Shown piece by piece: positions 1-15,000 of a DNA stretch of 64,000 bases. The stretch spans positions 620,001-684,000 of the forward strand of contig JH720296.1 of NCBI GenBank assembly GCA_000231825.2, read 5' to 3'. The first letter of the stretch is position 1. Each line of letters opens with the position of its first letter. The translations under genes were made by a program, and so were the position numbers. The notes under the pieces are model-generated. The model was given only the letters and a program-made list of their open reading frames with translations, was not told the DNA's origin and did not search any database. Source of the stretch: Tetrahymena elliotti 4EA. Taxonomy: Eukaryota > Ciliophora > Oligohymenophorea > Hymenostomatida > Tetrahymenidae.

Positions 1-3000
1 ACAAAGAAGACTATTCCCACAGAGTTTCTTAATGATTCAATAGGAAATCAGAATAATTCTATTTCAATTATTTAAAACTTACAGGACTAGTATTCAAATA
101 TACCTTAGTAGATTTAATCCAAGCATCAAATATAAAATCTCTTGCATTAAATTGAAGAGAATAACAAATAACTTAATGAGTATTAGTTAACCTAAAGCTA
201 AAGTTAAAACTTAATTCCTTCATAAGAAGACTTTAGGTTAGATTAAGAATAAAGCATGACAGTAAAGAATAACCCAATTTTTAAAAGCAAAAAATTGTAA
301 ATTTAAAAATGATATTGCAAATTGCAAATTTTTATGATTTTTTTATCTAAAAAAGCTTTGGAAGAAAAACCAGTTTCAATTTTATCAATTCATCTAAGTA
401 GAGAGATAGCACATTTTAAATGAATTAAACAGTAATCAATTAATCTCAAATTCAGGGAAATCAAATATTGGCAGACGAAAGCTCAATGATTGGGAAAAGA
501 AATGAAAATGCTGCAGAAAATACATTTATAAATCCTATACTTTCTTTTTAAACAGATATGGATATGAGACCATCAAATCCAGTAGCTGGATCATCAATAG
601 GAAATTTAGATTAAAGAGAGAGTGATAATACATTAAATAACAATCCTTTTTTACAAGATGAGGATTTAAGCATTTTAGTTAATTAAACAGGAGATGAACT
701 TCTTATTATTAAAATACCAAATTTATAAAATTATAAAATTCAGCCTCTAGAATTATTTGATTCTTATTTGAATTAAGATCCCGATCCTCTATAGCTCATT
801 AAAGAATCTTCTATTAGAGCATATTCCAGATGGGTAAAGCCAGATGGTGAAAGTGTATGGAGGGATTGCTAAGTTGTAAAATATAACCCAACTACAAAGA
901 GATTCTTAATTAAATGGATATCTAATGACAGAATGAAAGAAGTATAAAATTAATACATTAAAATACTATTGAATAAATAAATTTAATTTGTAATTTAATT
1001 AGGTAACTAGGTTGAACCTTATGTATGAATGGGAAAATGAAGATATTATGAATAAGAGAAATAAAGAAGCTCTAAAAAAGAGAGAATAACTTTTATATTA
1101 TTTGGGTATGAAGGTATTTGTCAATGATGAGAAAGACCAAGATAGGTCTATTTATTATTCGAAATAGACTTTATTAAATGTAGTGGAAAAGGTATTTAAT
1201 TCTAAAAGCTCTAAAAAGTTAAAGAGATAGAATTACAAAAGAGTTGTAGAAGAGATACTTGAAATGTTTAAGTATGAAGTAATCAAATTTGCTTGTGAAA
1301 TAAATACTGTGCCTTCTCTCGATCATTTTTTTGAAGCATATTTTCCTGAATTAAAGCAAAAGCTTCAAAAAAAGACCAATTTGCTTTATGATGTTGTTAT
1401 GAATTGCCAAAATTATCCAGAAAGATTGGTTGAAGAATAAAAAATCACTAGTAAAAAAAAAACAGATTAAAGCTCCTTAATAAAACATAAATCCTTTCAT
1501 AGCTTGCACTTAGAAAAATAGAAAGATTTGAGTGAATAGCAGCTTTTATAATTGAATGAAACCTAGAGTTAAGCTCCTAATTTTTTCAATAGAAAGGAAC
1601 AATATAAAAGTCAAAAAAAGTTATAATCAAGTCAAAAGAATTTACTAAATTAAACACAGTAGGATGGTTAATCTATTGCTGATAAGTCTATCTAAGACGA
1701 ATAGGCTAGCCACTAAAAAAAAAAATCAGCATTTTTCTAAAATATTCAAGCTATTTAAGAAGAAAAAACTAGGCAAGAAGAACAAGAAGTTATTGATTAA
1801 TCAGCTGTTAAAAATTAAATTGAAAGCGAAGAAAATTAGAATGTAGAAAAATTAAATTAAAATGAATAAAATAATAATCAATTTAAGGATCAATTAGAAA
1901 ATAAGAGAACCTCTTCTCTTTTTATCACGAATAATAAGTATACATTCTTTAAGTCAGCTAATGCAACTTAAGCAGGGTCTATATATGGAATAAGTTAGAT
2001 CAATTTCAAAAGATCTCAGTATTTACTTTCACCAGATACTAATGAATTTATTTCTTTGAGATAAACTCAATAAGAAGAAATGAATTAAATTGATTCAATT
2101 CTTAGCCAAGTTAAGTTTAGTGATTATGAGTTTTTAACAGAAGAAGTTTACACATTTAATATTAAAAAAAAGCATGCTGATGGCTAGTAAAAAGACCTTT
2201 AGGCTAATAAGCATAATGACAATAATGTATTTAAATATACCCAATCTGAAAAATTACATTAGAAAAATCAGCATAACCAAGAAAATTTTGAGAAGGCTTA
2301 GATATATTTCCAACATTATGCTATTCCTCATCCATATTTTCCCTTTTTGAAAGAAAAACTTTTGCAAAATTTTTTTTTCTCAAGTGATTACCACAATACA
2401 GTATTAAAAAGAATAGTCCCTAATGTAAATTCAAAGATCAATTTTTTTATTTCTCAAAGCTTATTTATCTCTTTTTCAAATAAATATATAGATAGCTAAA
2501 AGAATTTAAGAACTCAGATCAGTTAACATTTTCTAATTTTTAAAAGAAACAAAAGCTCCATATTAACTCCCTTCTCTATTTGCTCTTTCATGTATTTTTT
2601 GATAAGTAATTTTCATAATATAAAAATTTATTTTAAAAAGAAATGAATGGCATTGTTAAGCAGAAAGTATCAAATCTAAGTAAAAATGTTGAAAAATTTG
2701 AAGTAAAATAATTTTATATTGGTTTTAAATAATTAACTGAAAATATTATTTATTAATTAAGATCATGATCTATGAAATGCAAACACTGAATAAAAAGAAA
2801 AATTAACAAGATTGTAAGAAATATTCATTATGGACTGATTAATTCTACCAAAACTTTGTTGATTTGTAATTATTTTAAATTAAAATAAACAATAAAAATA
2901 ACTTATATCCAATTAAAAAGAACTGTCAAAGTTGTTTAATCTCATTTGATCGACATGATGAGACATCAGATAGATTAATTTAGATAGTAGATTAATGTCT

Positions 3001-6000
3001 ATTTTTCTATTGTTCCTTTTGAATTTTTATAGAATGAAATTAAAATAGATCATATTTATTAAAAGTAATTTGAAAGCTAAAAGAAATGCTTTTTAAGAGA
3101 ATGTAATGAAGTTTATAAGCCAGTAAAAAATACATTTTCACTAATTTCTCACTTTAAAATTTATTTTAATTAATAGTTGATTGTAATTCCATCTATGAAA
3201 TTTAAGAAAGTTGAAGTAAATTTCTTTTTCATATTTCCAATATTCATAAAAAATAAATAAATTAAAAGAAGACTGACTCTCCTTAGTCGAGCTATTTTCA
3301 AGTTACTAGCAGATAAGAAACAGAATAAACTAAAACTTTAGTTAGTTTACATGCAAAAGCTAGAAGGAGTACTTTGAGGGATTTTAATATATCATCCTTT
3401 TAATCAGGAATTGCAAACTAAAGTTCAGTAAACTAAATTGAATTTTTGAATTATAAAATTCAATTTTTTATCATTAAATTAGTAAAATAGCACAACAAAT
3501 GCATAAGACTCTGAAGTTTAATAATTAATGGAAGAATGCTGGCCCTTTTACAAAGAAGCAAATATTGTTTATAAATTATACAAGTAAATGGTTAATATTC
3601 TTTTGACAGGTAATACTTACATATTTTTAGATTTTCTTAATTAATAATTTAAAATAAAAATAATTTTTAGATAAATTAACTCATTTAAGATTCTAGAAGA
3701 TTGATTCAAAGATACTAAAGCCTATTTATAGAATTAAGGCTAAATTTTTGAATGATAAGATACCAGCAGAGTATGACATTAAAGAAAAATATTTTTCATC
3801 ATCTAATATATTTTTCTTATAATTACAGGAAAAAGTAGCTTGATAATATAACTAAGAGGATTAACTTTAAGAGACTATAAAACCTGGCTAATATGGAGGA
3901 TATGATAGATAATGGAAGAGAGAAATTTTGGAAATTAGAAGAACTTAATGCTAACATGAAGGATATTTTTTAGGAAATTGCAGGTAGAAACTTTGAAGAA
4001 ATAGATCCAAATACTTACTTCGATTCAATAAAGGTAATTAAACTGCATAGATTTTTTATATCGATCTATTTAAAACTTCAAAATTTTTTTTAACTTTTAT
4101 GTTTAAAAAAAAGTAAGCTTAAAAAAATTTGCCAGCTAGATCTTTTGAAAATTTTTATTTATTTATTAAAAGGACAAAACAATAACAATCAAGAAGATGG
4201 GTTGGTTTAACATAAATTGCTTTACTATAGTGTATGAACCTAGCTTACCTGAATTTGAATCAAGATTTAAGCTTTTAATTAAAGATGTTTTTGATTAGAT
4301 TTGTAAGATCAACATTTATTATAGGAGTAATTTAGAAGAAATTTCTTATATTTATTTTATATGAAAAATATTTTTCTAAAAAGAGGAATATTTAATAAAT
4401 TATTCTGACATACAAGAAAAGCTAAATGATTTAAATTAAGATATTGAAGAATTTCTTACTTATTCATTTTATGGCTTATACTCATTTTTCATTGTGTTAT
4501 AAAGATTTGAATTCTACTTTCTCTTTTCTCATAAATATGAAAGATATTTACAAAAGAGAGTAGACACTGATGTAAACTTTTAACTTCTTATGCTTTTATT
4601 TTTATATCATATTTATTTTAGGAATTAGAAATTGTGTTTTCTGAAGTTGATAAAATGGAAAGCGATTTAAGTTTCTTGAAAAGTCGTCTGTTGGATGAAA
4701 TGCCTATTGGTGTGTTTTTAATAGATACTAAAGAATTCAAGGAAACATTAATTACAGAAATCAAATAAAAAGTTGTGTTTTCTAAAAAAATTTTAAAGGA
4801 AAAATTTAATAAAAGTATAGAATCTTGCATGGGTTTGGGAGAAAAAATTTTAGCTAAAATGCAAGATGAGCCTAAAGATGTTAGAGAATATATAAAGTTA
4901 AGTTTATATTTGTAAGGGGAAGAATTGTTTGCAGATTTTAATTAAATGTTAAATTTGATCCATATCAGCTAGAATATTATTGAGAAATAGCAAATGCTTC
5001 TAATTGACATCAGCTAAGAAGATCTTGTCAAGGTAATTTTATTTTTAAAAAAATTTTTTGATGTTAAAAAATATAAATAGATTATAGGAGCAGAGTTAAT
5101 CCATAGAGAAGTGGTTGATTTAAAGAGTAAAAAAGACCAAAAATAAGAATAAGAACACCCAAAATTTATTTAAATTCACTTAGAGGAGAAAAAAAAAGTA
5201 AAGATGAAAATAGAAGAAGTAAAAGAAAAGGTAGAATAAATTAGATAGATAAGCGACTTTAGTAAGGTTGAATAGTAATCAAGAGACTGCGAGTCAGTTA
5301 TTACAATTCTTTATCAATTGAGGTGATATTAATTTGATTTATTTTTTATTTTATTCTTATTAAAATGAAAATTATCAAAAAGATAATAAGTGAGACAAAT
5401 TTAACAAGATGGAATTAATTTAGAATTAGGATATGATTCTACCATAGATATAGAAAAGTTAACTGAAGATTTTGAAAATTATGAGAAGATATGGCAGTAT
5501 ACTTAAGATTGGACAACGGTAAATAAAATTTTTTAGTGAATATTTCCTTTATTATTATGATTAATTAATAAGAAAAAATAAGTTTGGCTATTTAAGCCTC
5601 TAATCAACACAAGTTAAAGCTCTTAATCTCTCTAAACAGCAGATATCAGAGATATATCATACACCTTAGAAAGAGGAAATAAGGTACTGAGAGAAGTAGA
5701 ACCCTTCTTTTAGAGAGAAAATCCTAGTATACTTCCACTTATAGAAGCTATTAGCTAAGAAATTACTGATTTCTAATCAGTTTATGAGCTTTTGGTCTAA
5801 GTGAAAGATGAATCTTTTAAAGTTTAGCATTGGCATGTATTCAAAATAAAACTTTTCTTTTAATATTTTATAAATTTAATTTTAAAAATAAAATAGCAAA
5901 TATTCGATTTTGTTTATGATAAAGACGAAGAAAAGAGAAAGAGAATGAAAAGAATGGATGATTAAACTAATTTTAATTTATATAATCTAATTACAGATGG

Positions 6001-9000
6001 AGTGTTAGACTATATCTAAAGTATTAAAGTGATTGCAGTGGTAAAAAATATTAAATTGGTGTGATTATTATATCAAGTTTTTCTATTAATAAAGGAAGCC
6101 AAAGATGAATTCAAAAGTCAGTAAAGTGTAAGCTACATTGAATAAGAATTTTCCAACTTGAAATTTTAGTTGCACAATTACTTTTCTACATTAGTAATAA
6201 CTGATATCAGATAGATTATTGATCGCTTAAGGAATGAAGAATTCAAAGTGTAAGATGAATTAAAATTATTTTTATTTTGTTAAAATAATAATTTGTATTT
6301 AAAAAATAAAAAGATAAGAATTACTTAGGAATAAAGCTTATTAAAAAAATGATTATTTAGAAAAACTTAAAAAAATAAAGCATTTTGTGAAACATACAAG
6401 AAAGATCTTGAAAATTATTGCTAAAATTTAAGATTAAATTATTAAATTTGCTCCCATTTTTAGATTTAAAGAGAGTGAATAAAAATACAAAGGGATTGAA
6501 ATCTTATTCCGTAAAGTTGTTTCAGAATTTAAAAAACACACTGATGAAATTACTAAAAGAGGTATGGGATATTTTATGAATTTATTTTCTCTCGAGAACC
6601 CTGACAACAAGAATCAATCTGAAATTTTTGAAATATTCATGCAGATATTATCTACCTGTGAAAAAATATAAAGTCAAGTCTATCACATAGTTAATGCGGT
6701 CAGATAAACTCACCCAAGATATGCTTTTGTTTCAGATGAACTTATTTTTGAGATTTCATAATCTCTCTTTATTCCTCAAGTAAAATTTCAGATTAAATAT
6801 TCAATATTAAATTAAAATTTAAAAATAGGAATTTTTGAATAAAATATGTTTACTCTTTCCTGGAGTTAAAGAATTTAAATGCTAACCTTTAAGTGATGAT
6901 CCTTAAAGTGGAAACGAAAATGTATGGGAAATTAATAAAATCATTAATCACTATGATGAAGTTATAGAGTTAGCATAACCTGTAAAATTTTGGATAATTT
7001 TTTTTATGATAATAATAATAAAGATAAAAATTTAATTTATTAGATACCCTATGTTTTGAAGTATATGGAAAAACCACCTAACTTGGGAATGGTTAATTTG
7101 ATAGAAAGCGAAATGAAAAAGTATTTAAGATTCTAAATTATGTAGCATCTCAAGCCTGTTGCTTCTAAAAATTATAATTATTGGAAAATTTGGAATCTGT
7201 TTTTAATAAAAAAATATATAATATTTTAATCATTTTATTTGATAAATGACATATTATTCATGCATGATTTCACAATGCTATTATCTTTAGATTAAAAATA
7301 TTAAGATATTAAGCGTTTTTATGATCATCTTAAGGAGAATTTTGATGAGCTTATAAATTATTATCAAACTGTTATTAAAGTTGGTCTCTCAAATACACAA
7401 TCTATCCAATTTACTTAGTATATATTTAACTCCTTAATTTAACTTCATAATTAAAAATCATTTTTTTAATAGAGCAATAATACAAATTCAATAGCATTTA
7501 GACATACTATAAAAAGCAATAAAATAAGTTACTTTTTCCTTAAACAGCTTTGAATATTTGATTTTACCTAAATTTACCCTTCAAATTCCTATCGATGAAG
7601 GAGATGTTTCTTAAATGATAGAATAGTCAAGGAAAAACATCACAGAATCTCTCTAACAAGTAAATTATAATTACGTTTTTCATTTAAAAAATAAAATCTG
7701 TATTCTAAAAATAAGAAATATGACGAAGAGGAAGCAGAAAGGATTAAATTGGAAGGAGGTCTACAAGCTAAGATACATATTAAATACAATTAAAATAACA
7801 TTTAGAATGCTTAATAGGCTTAAAATAATTAAAACCAAGATACTGAAATAAATAACTCTAGCATGCCTTTGGTGGCTTTTAAATCAGATTATATTAATAG
7901 TATTAAAAAGAGACCTTAAGATTTACAGATTACTTTGAATTGCTTTTTCCACAAAATTCCTTACTCATTTGAGCTTGTTCCTACAATGAATAACTTTATA
8001 TTTACTGAAAATACTTTAAGGGTTATACATCAAGCTGTTGTTAGCATATCAAGTAATTTTAGCTGCATATTAAGAGGCTCTCCAAGCAGCGGTAAAAAAT
8101 CTATAATTAACAGTTTAGCAGCTATTCTTGGAAGATCTATTTTCGAATGCAACTTCTAAAATTAATCATTGTCAATAGTAGAATAAATCCTATTGAACTC
8201 AGCATCATGCAACTATTGGATTAATTTAACAAATTTTGAAAGTCTACCATCATCTACCTTATCCTTAATAGCAAATATTTCCTTTTAAATTCGTAAAGCA
8301 ATTTCGATGGGAACATCTCAGCTCTCTTATTACTCAAAGAGAGTGGATGTGAGTTAGTATTTTGGATTATTTGGAACAATGAACATACTACCTCAGCCAT
8401 CTGATATTTCATTCCAAACAATGCCAAAAAGCGTTTAAGAATCGTTTAGAATTATAACATTCTTATAACCAGATTCTATTGAAATAATAAAGGTAATTAA
8501 ATATATTTTATTAAAGTTAAATAAAAAAAATTTTTTTATTTTCTATAAAGAATTACTTACTTATTATTGGATTCGATAAAGAAGATGTCCATGAAAAATC
8601 TTAAAAACTGATTTTCTTTTTCGAGTTTATTTGCACTGTAACAAATAATTAGTAGTTTTCATATTCAAGTAGATTGACCTACACAGATTTCTAGCAAATC
8701 ATTCATTAAAGAAGTGAAAAGTAATAAAGATTAATTAGTTTAAAATCAGTTCTTGTGATACTTAGAAATGCTTTGCTTTACATGCAAGAAACACGTAAAT
8801 CTTAAACTCCATATACTAATAAAACAGCTCTAAAAGCTGCAATCGAAAACTATTTTAAAGGCATTATGCCATCAGGTGCCTTTAATTATATGAAAAATAT
8901 ATTCAATAAACTTTTTATGGAAATGAATTCTTTACAAAATGTTGAATATTTAGAATTTGTCAAAATTTACAATGATCAAATAAACTCATTCTTTGATTAC

Positions 9001-12000
9001 CATAAATATCCTTTCTAATCTTCCTTCTCAGAGTAAGCTGGCATTATACTTCCTTTGATTTTAAAAAATGTTCCTTTAATCATATATGGTCCTCATTCTT
9101 CAAAGAAAAATTTATTTATTTAATTTTTGAGCTTTTTAGTGTCAGTAACTAAAGGTATTACTCATTTATTTAGGAACTAATAATTGTTTAATTTTAAAGT
9201 TAAATTTTTTAAAAATAGAAATAAACTTTAACATAAACTTTCTGAATGTAGACAGTGTGGAAAGAGAAACTTTGTTATCTTCTAAAAAGGAAATTGACAT
9301 AGATGATGAAAATTAAGGATCCATCTTGTTTAAATGTAATTTAAATAATTGTAGACATATTATAATATATTTTTATAGAAAAGAAAAAAGGTTTCTTAAA
9401 CTTATTAATTGATACTATGAAAATATAATATAATGAAAATTCTGAAATTATTGATACTATGCTTGGAAAGCAGTCTATATTCAGTACTTACCCTGCAAAT
9501 ACTATCACTGAAAAGTTGAAGTAAAATTATAAAGTGTTAAAAATTTTATTAAATTATCAAATTGATTGATAGAAATACAAAGAAAAAACTTATTGAGAGA
9601 TCCCATAACGATTGGATTGTTGTAGATGGATGTGCAGAATGTATGAACTAGATTCCTCAAAATCATACAATTGAAGAATTATTAGATGGTTTTGAAAATA
9701 AATAATTTAGTTTAGGTGATGGTGATTTCCTCAGAGTTCCTTCAGCAGTTACTGTTGTTTTTTCTTTGGAAAAGCTCTAAAACATTTCTCCCTCTTCTTT
9801 TAATAAATACATGATGTTCTTTTTCTCTAACTAAATGGTTAAACTAAGTGATGAATACACAAGCTGGTATTTGAAAAAGGTTCAACAAAATAGCTTTTTC
9901 TCAAGATTCCACACATTAGCAAAATCCATGTTTGTTTTCTTCTTGGAACCTTTCTTCTAAATGATTGAAAGTATTCCATCCTCAGTAATTATTTTAATCT
10001 CATATTAAAAATTTAATTAAAGAGCAGTAAAACTTAAATATTTAATTAAAACCTCAAGCATTCAAATAGCTTTGAATTTTTTTAGAATAAAATTTATCTT
10101 TAAAGATTGATAAAAATTAATTTTATTTTAAAATTAGCAACTAATTTTCAAGAGAAACTAAAAAAGTGAACTAAAATGCTTCTTAGATTATCTAGAAATA
10201 TTTATGAATGAAATACGTAAATTTGAAATAGCAATTGGAGAGTACGAGTCTGAAGGTATGAATATTCCCTCAAATAATTTAAGAAGAGAACGTAAGAATC
10301 ACATAGCTTCAAGTTTAACAGCAGCAATTACAGCTCGTTCAGAGATAAATGTGGCTCCAACTTTAGTTTAAACTCATTAAAGTATTTCAAATGATCATTA
10401 AATTGAAGAGGAAAGCGAAGAAGAAAGAAGCAGTAGTAATAGTGATAGTGATAGTGATAATAGCAGCAAAAAATAGAAAAAATCTAAGAAAAAAAATGCT
10501 TAAAAAAGAAAGTAATATGTAGATTCAAGTAACAATGAAGTTATCTTCAATAATCTTTTACTTGACACAGAGATGAGATTGGTTTCTTCTTTTGAATCAG
10601 CTTTTGTCTTTTGTATGACATGGGCTTTGGCTAATCAAATAAAAGACACATACCAATAGACATATATTGATTTTTTAAATAACTAAATTGAAAGCTATTG
10701 CAGGTATTTATTAATCTATTTTAAAAAATTCAGTTTAAATATTTATTGCTACTAAATAGGTTTAGATCTGAATTCACAAATATTAAATATACTACAGAAT
10801 CATATCCTTTTGCTATTGATTTAAGATTGTTACTCAAAGAAAAGGAAGTCAACATATTTGATTATATTTTTGACATTCATAAATAAAAGTGGATTAAATG
10901 GAGAAATTTTTATCTTGAAGAATGCAGTGAGATAAGTGGTTCTTTTGAATCAAATAATTTAAACAATAGAGAAATTGTTAGGTATAAAAATATCTATTTT
11001 TTATTATCACAGAGTTTGTTAATATATTCAATAAATTTATTTAATTTTAAAGATTAAATCCCTTAGCTATTGGAATTGTGAACACAAAGTTAACTTCAGA
11101 AAAAAGAGAAGTGTATATCCCAGAAAATATTCTTTTTATTGAGACAAGGGCATCAAAAATCACAAAATTCTTTATTCAATACTTTGCTGCTTACTCTAAA
11201 CCTTACATTTTATTAGCTTAATAATCTAATGGTATCACTTCTATAGTGAAGAATAAGCTTAAAAATCTATTAGAATATCATTCTTTTAGTTGTATAAATA
11301 ATTCAATATCCAGAGGAACAACTATCAGTAGTTTTTAAAAAAGAATAGAAAAGAATTTAGTTTGGAAAAATAGTAATCATCTAACATCGATCCACTAAAC
11401 TATCAGTCTAATTTTTATAGATGACCTTAATTTATCAAAAGAGTAAATTAAATATCAATTAATATTTATTTACTTATTTTATACTGTATTTTTAGTGGTA
11501 TTTCCCCAATTGGAGCAATTAGATCTCTTGTGTAACATGATGGTTGGTTCAGTAATAACAAATTTAAATTCATAAACTTTAGTTTGGTCACCTTATTAGC
11601 TGTTTTCTCATACTTTGACATAAATTCTATTTAATCCTCCATTAATACTGTATTGTTTGAAAAAATAACTTCGCTGAAAGTTCCAGACTTGGAAAAAAAT
11701 GGTAAATAATTTTGAGAAACATCAATTTTTAAATAAATTTATAAAATATTAGACATAATAAGCATCTTTTAGCTTCATAACAGTTCTGTAAATCACCCTG
11801 GCATGAAGGCAAATAAAAAAGTCACTGAAATTATTTCTGATTTTTGTTCATTAATTGGGTTGTTGAATGACAAATACAGAAAAGAATTTAAGAAAATATC
11901 TTGCTAGTTTAATGCTAATTTATCAATAAGAAAAGGTTTGGAAATAGTTAAAAATTTAAACTCTTTTTCTTTTTATGACAGAACAACTAAATGCATAAAT

Positions 12001-15000
12001 TAAGAGAGTTTGATTAAAACACTCGTCTTTTTAATTAATCAATTCTACTCATCTGAGTTTATTCATTAACCTTATCCTAATATCAGTAGTCTCGAGAAAT
12101 GTAATTTATTTATTTACTCAATTTTCTCTTTTTTTAAATATTTTTTTAGTAAAAAATTAAGTTAAGGAAATCGATTAAATTTCTCTCAAAACTATTTCTG
12201 AAGCACTCAATCATTAATAGAGCCGTGTAGAGCTTATTAAATCTTATAATGATTAAAGTTTAGATGAAAAATTAGAAGAATAGGAAGATGATTAAGATTC
12301 TGATTCTTCAGATAGCAGCGAAAATTCAAGCACATCTAATGAAGGTGAATAGCAGTAAATTAACGAAATATAGAACTTCAAAGCAAGGAAAAACAAGATT
12401 CACAAAAAATTTAAAATCTTAAATTTAAATTAAATTGATGAAATAAGAAAGAAGTTTTATTTCCATTCTGACCAAAAGGTATTCTTTCTTTCTTTTATAT
12501 AATTTAAATTTAAATGAAATTATTTATTTTAAATTAGATTGAATGGTTCTTAGATATGATTGATCTTCCATAAATTGAATTCGATGCTAATGCTTTATCT
12601 GCTGAAAATAAATAAGACTATTCCAAGAATTTAAATTAAGAAAAACTAAACTCCCCAACTAGAAAAATTTCAGAATTAGGAAACTCACCTTAAAAAATGT
12701 CTAATTAAGTACTAGGAACACAATCTTCAAAATTCAAATTTGAGTATGATGATAAGAAAAATAACAATAATAAAGACAATTATTCAATTAATGTTTTAGA
12801 TGAAAATAAGCTAGAGGAGTCAAGCATTAACTCAAAAGATGTTGAGAATGAGTCTTAGAGTGATTTATATGAAAATAATGCAGCCATAATTACTTAATTG
12901 GCTTTGAAAAGCACTAAGCAAATACCAGAAAGTACTGAATTCAATTATTAACAACTTAAACAATAATAAACTTTATTAGAAGCATAAAAATAAGCAAAAA
13001 TAGAAGAAAGAAGATTCTTATAATAAGAGAAGAAAACAGGAAGCTAACATTATTAGATCAGTAGAGATGTTACTAATGCACAAAAGATGTAATTTGTTAG
13101 TAACATAAATTAGGCTTAAGGTAATACAATTTCTCAAGAGAAAACTGATGAAATTGTTTAAAAGTTAGAAAATATTGATTTCATGTTTAATTTCTTCTCA
13201 ACTCTTCCTGATTAATTTACTATTGAACTAACTAACCAAGTTGTATAAGAGCTGCTTTTGGTACAGTAAGTAGAAAATAATTTAAAAACTTAAAAGTCAA
13301 TCAAGAGTTAAAAAAGGATGAGAGGAAGTGTATCTATGGATATATGGAAATAGATTCTAAGACAGAGATAAGACATACTTTTCTTCAATTTATCTCTTAT
13401 ACACAAGAATAAATTATTAACAGATCTAAATCAATAAATTAATAAATAAAACACAATGCCTCAAAATGATGGAATGAAAGGAATTCAAAGCACTGCTAAA
13501 TTGGCTAATTTAGAGATGAATTTATTTGAAGAATTAGAATTCATTTATCTAAATGATAAAAGAAGAAAAAAAATACTTTTATTTTTAGTTTAATAACTGT
13601 TATAATTTTGCTTACAAACAGACCAAGCATAAAACATGGAAAGTATAGGCAGTAAGAAGTAAATTGAATTTAACAAAATGTTTGATGACTTTTAGTAAAA
13701 GTAATTTAAGAAGTCAACCAGCTCAAACAAATTTTCAGATAGATTTATAAATGCAAATATATTGTAAAGCTAAGAGTCTTTAAAAGATAAGAATTAGTTT
13801 TCACCGAATTAAAATAAGAATAATTAAGTAGCTATTAATGCTGGAAGTCAATCATAATCTACCTCAAATATTATTTAAGGGTCATCAAAATTAGAAAAAA
13901 GTGGTAGTAAAAAAGAAGCATTCAAATTTAGTCCATAGTAAATGGAAGAAATTGAGAATTTAAAGGATAAGTTTAATAAATAGGATTCTGTATTGACGAC
14001 TGATAGAAGTAATTTGCTGCCATACACTTCAAGAGGAGGAGATTTACTCGATTTTGTTTTAATATAAGAAGTTAACATTAATTGTTTCCTTACTCATGCA
14101 ATTAAGCTTATCCATTTGTTGCAGTCTAGTACCTAAAATATTTACTTGAAATCAACTCTTTCATAAAGAATTACTGAGCACCTTGTTTATTATAGTTGTT
14201 CGTTATTGAACTTTAATGCTTTTGAGTTCACTATATAAAATGAAGAAAGCTCATTAAAGACTTAATAGAGATTTTAAAATTGTCTTTTCTCAGCAGTTCA
14301 GAATCTTTTTATTGAAGAAGATTAGATAATTGTAATATATATTAAATTATCTAGCAATTTACTTGTTTTGGATGAAAAAATACAAGAAAATCAACTTGAT
14401 GAGACAGAAGATTTGTATAATAGCTAAAAGAATGCATAAAAATTGAGACTTGAATCAATAAGCACTATTTATGATCTTATCAATCACATTATTGAAGGTG
14501 GCGAAGTTTAATCTTTATTTACAACCTAATAATTAGAATTTTTAATGCAAAAATGGAACATGAAAACTAAATATCCTCGTTTCAATAATTATATCTTAAA
14601 TTATATATTCAGTTTAAGACTTAAAACTCACATGCGTTTCATTCTGCATTATGACTTACAGGTCAGATAAGACAATACTTTGGAGTGTCTTTAGAATGAA
14701 TTTAATCATATGTTTTAATAATTCACAAAGATTAATATTTATTATATCCCACTGTCTGATGATGAGTCTAACTAAATTTAAAATATGCTTTTCCAAGAAA
14801 TGTTTAAATATATTCCTGATTTCATCAGCTCCAAGCATAAAGGTATGGTCATGCAAGCATATTCTAAAGAGCTGGTAAGCAAGCATTTAACAATAATATT
14901 GGTATTAAAATTCTTTTTTTTTTGACAAATAGGAAGTTTAAAAAATATTTGAAGATTTTTCTAAATAGAATTTCTAGAGGACATATGAAGAGACTTTTAG

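Noticed and set aside
420..422. ATG at 420 as the start of the dynein-like gene
   Set aside because: The upstream frame 1-296 joins it in phase across a standard-looking 59 bp intron, so the Met is internal.
14651..14886. Overlapping ORFs on both strands inside the dynein-like gene
   Set aside because: They are shadow frames over a well-supported exon of AAA4 and carry no recognisable motif.
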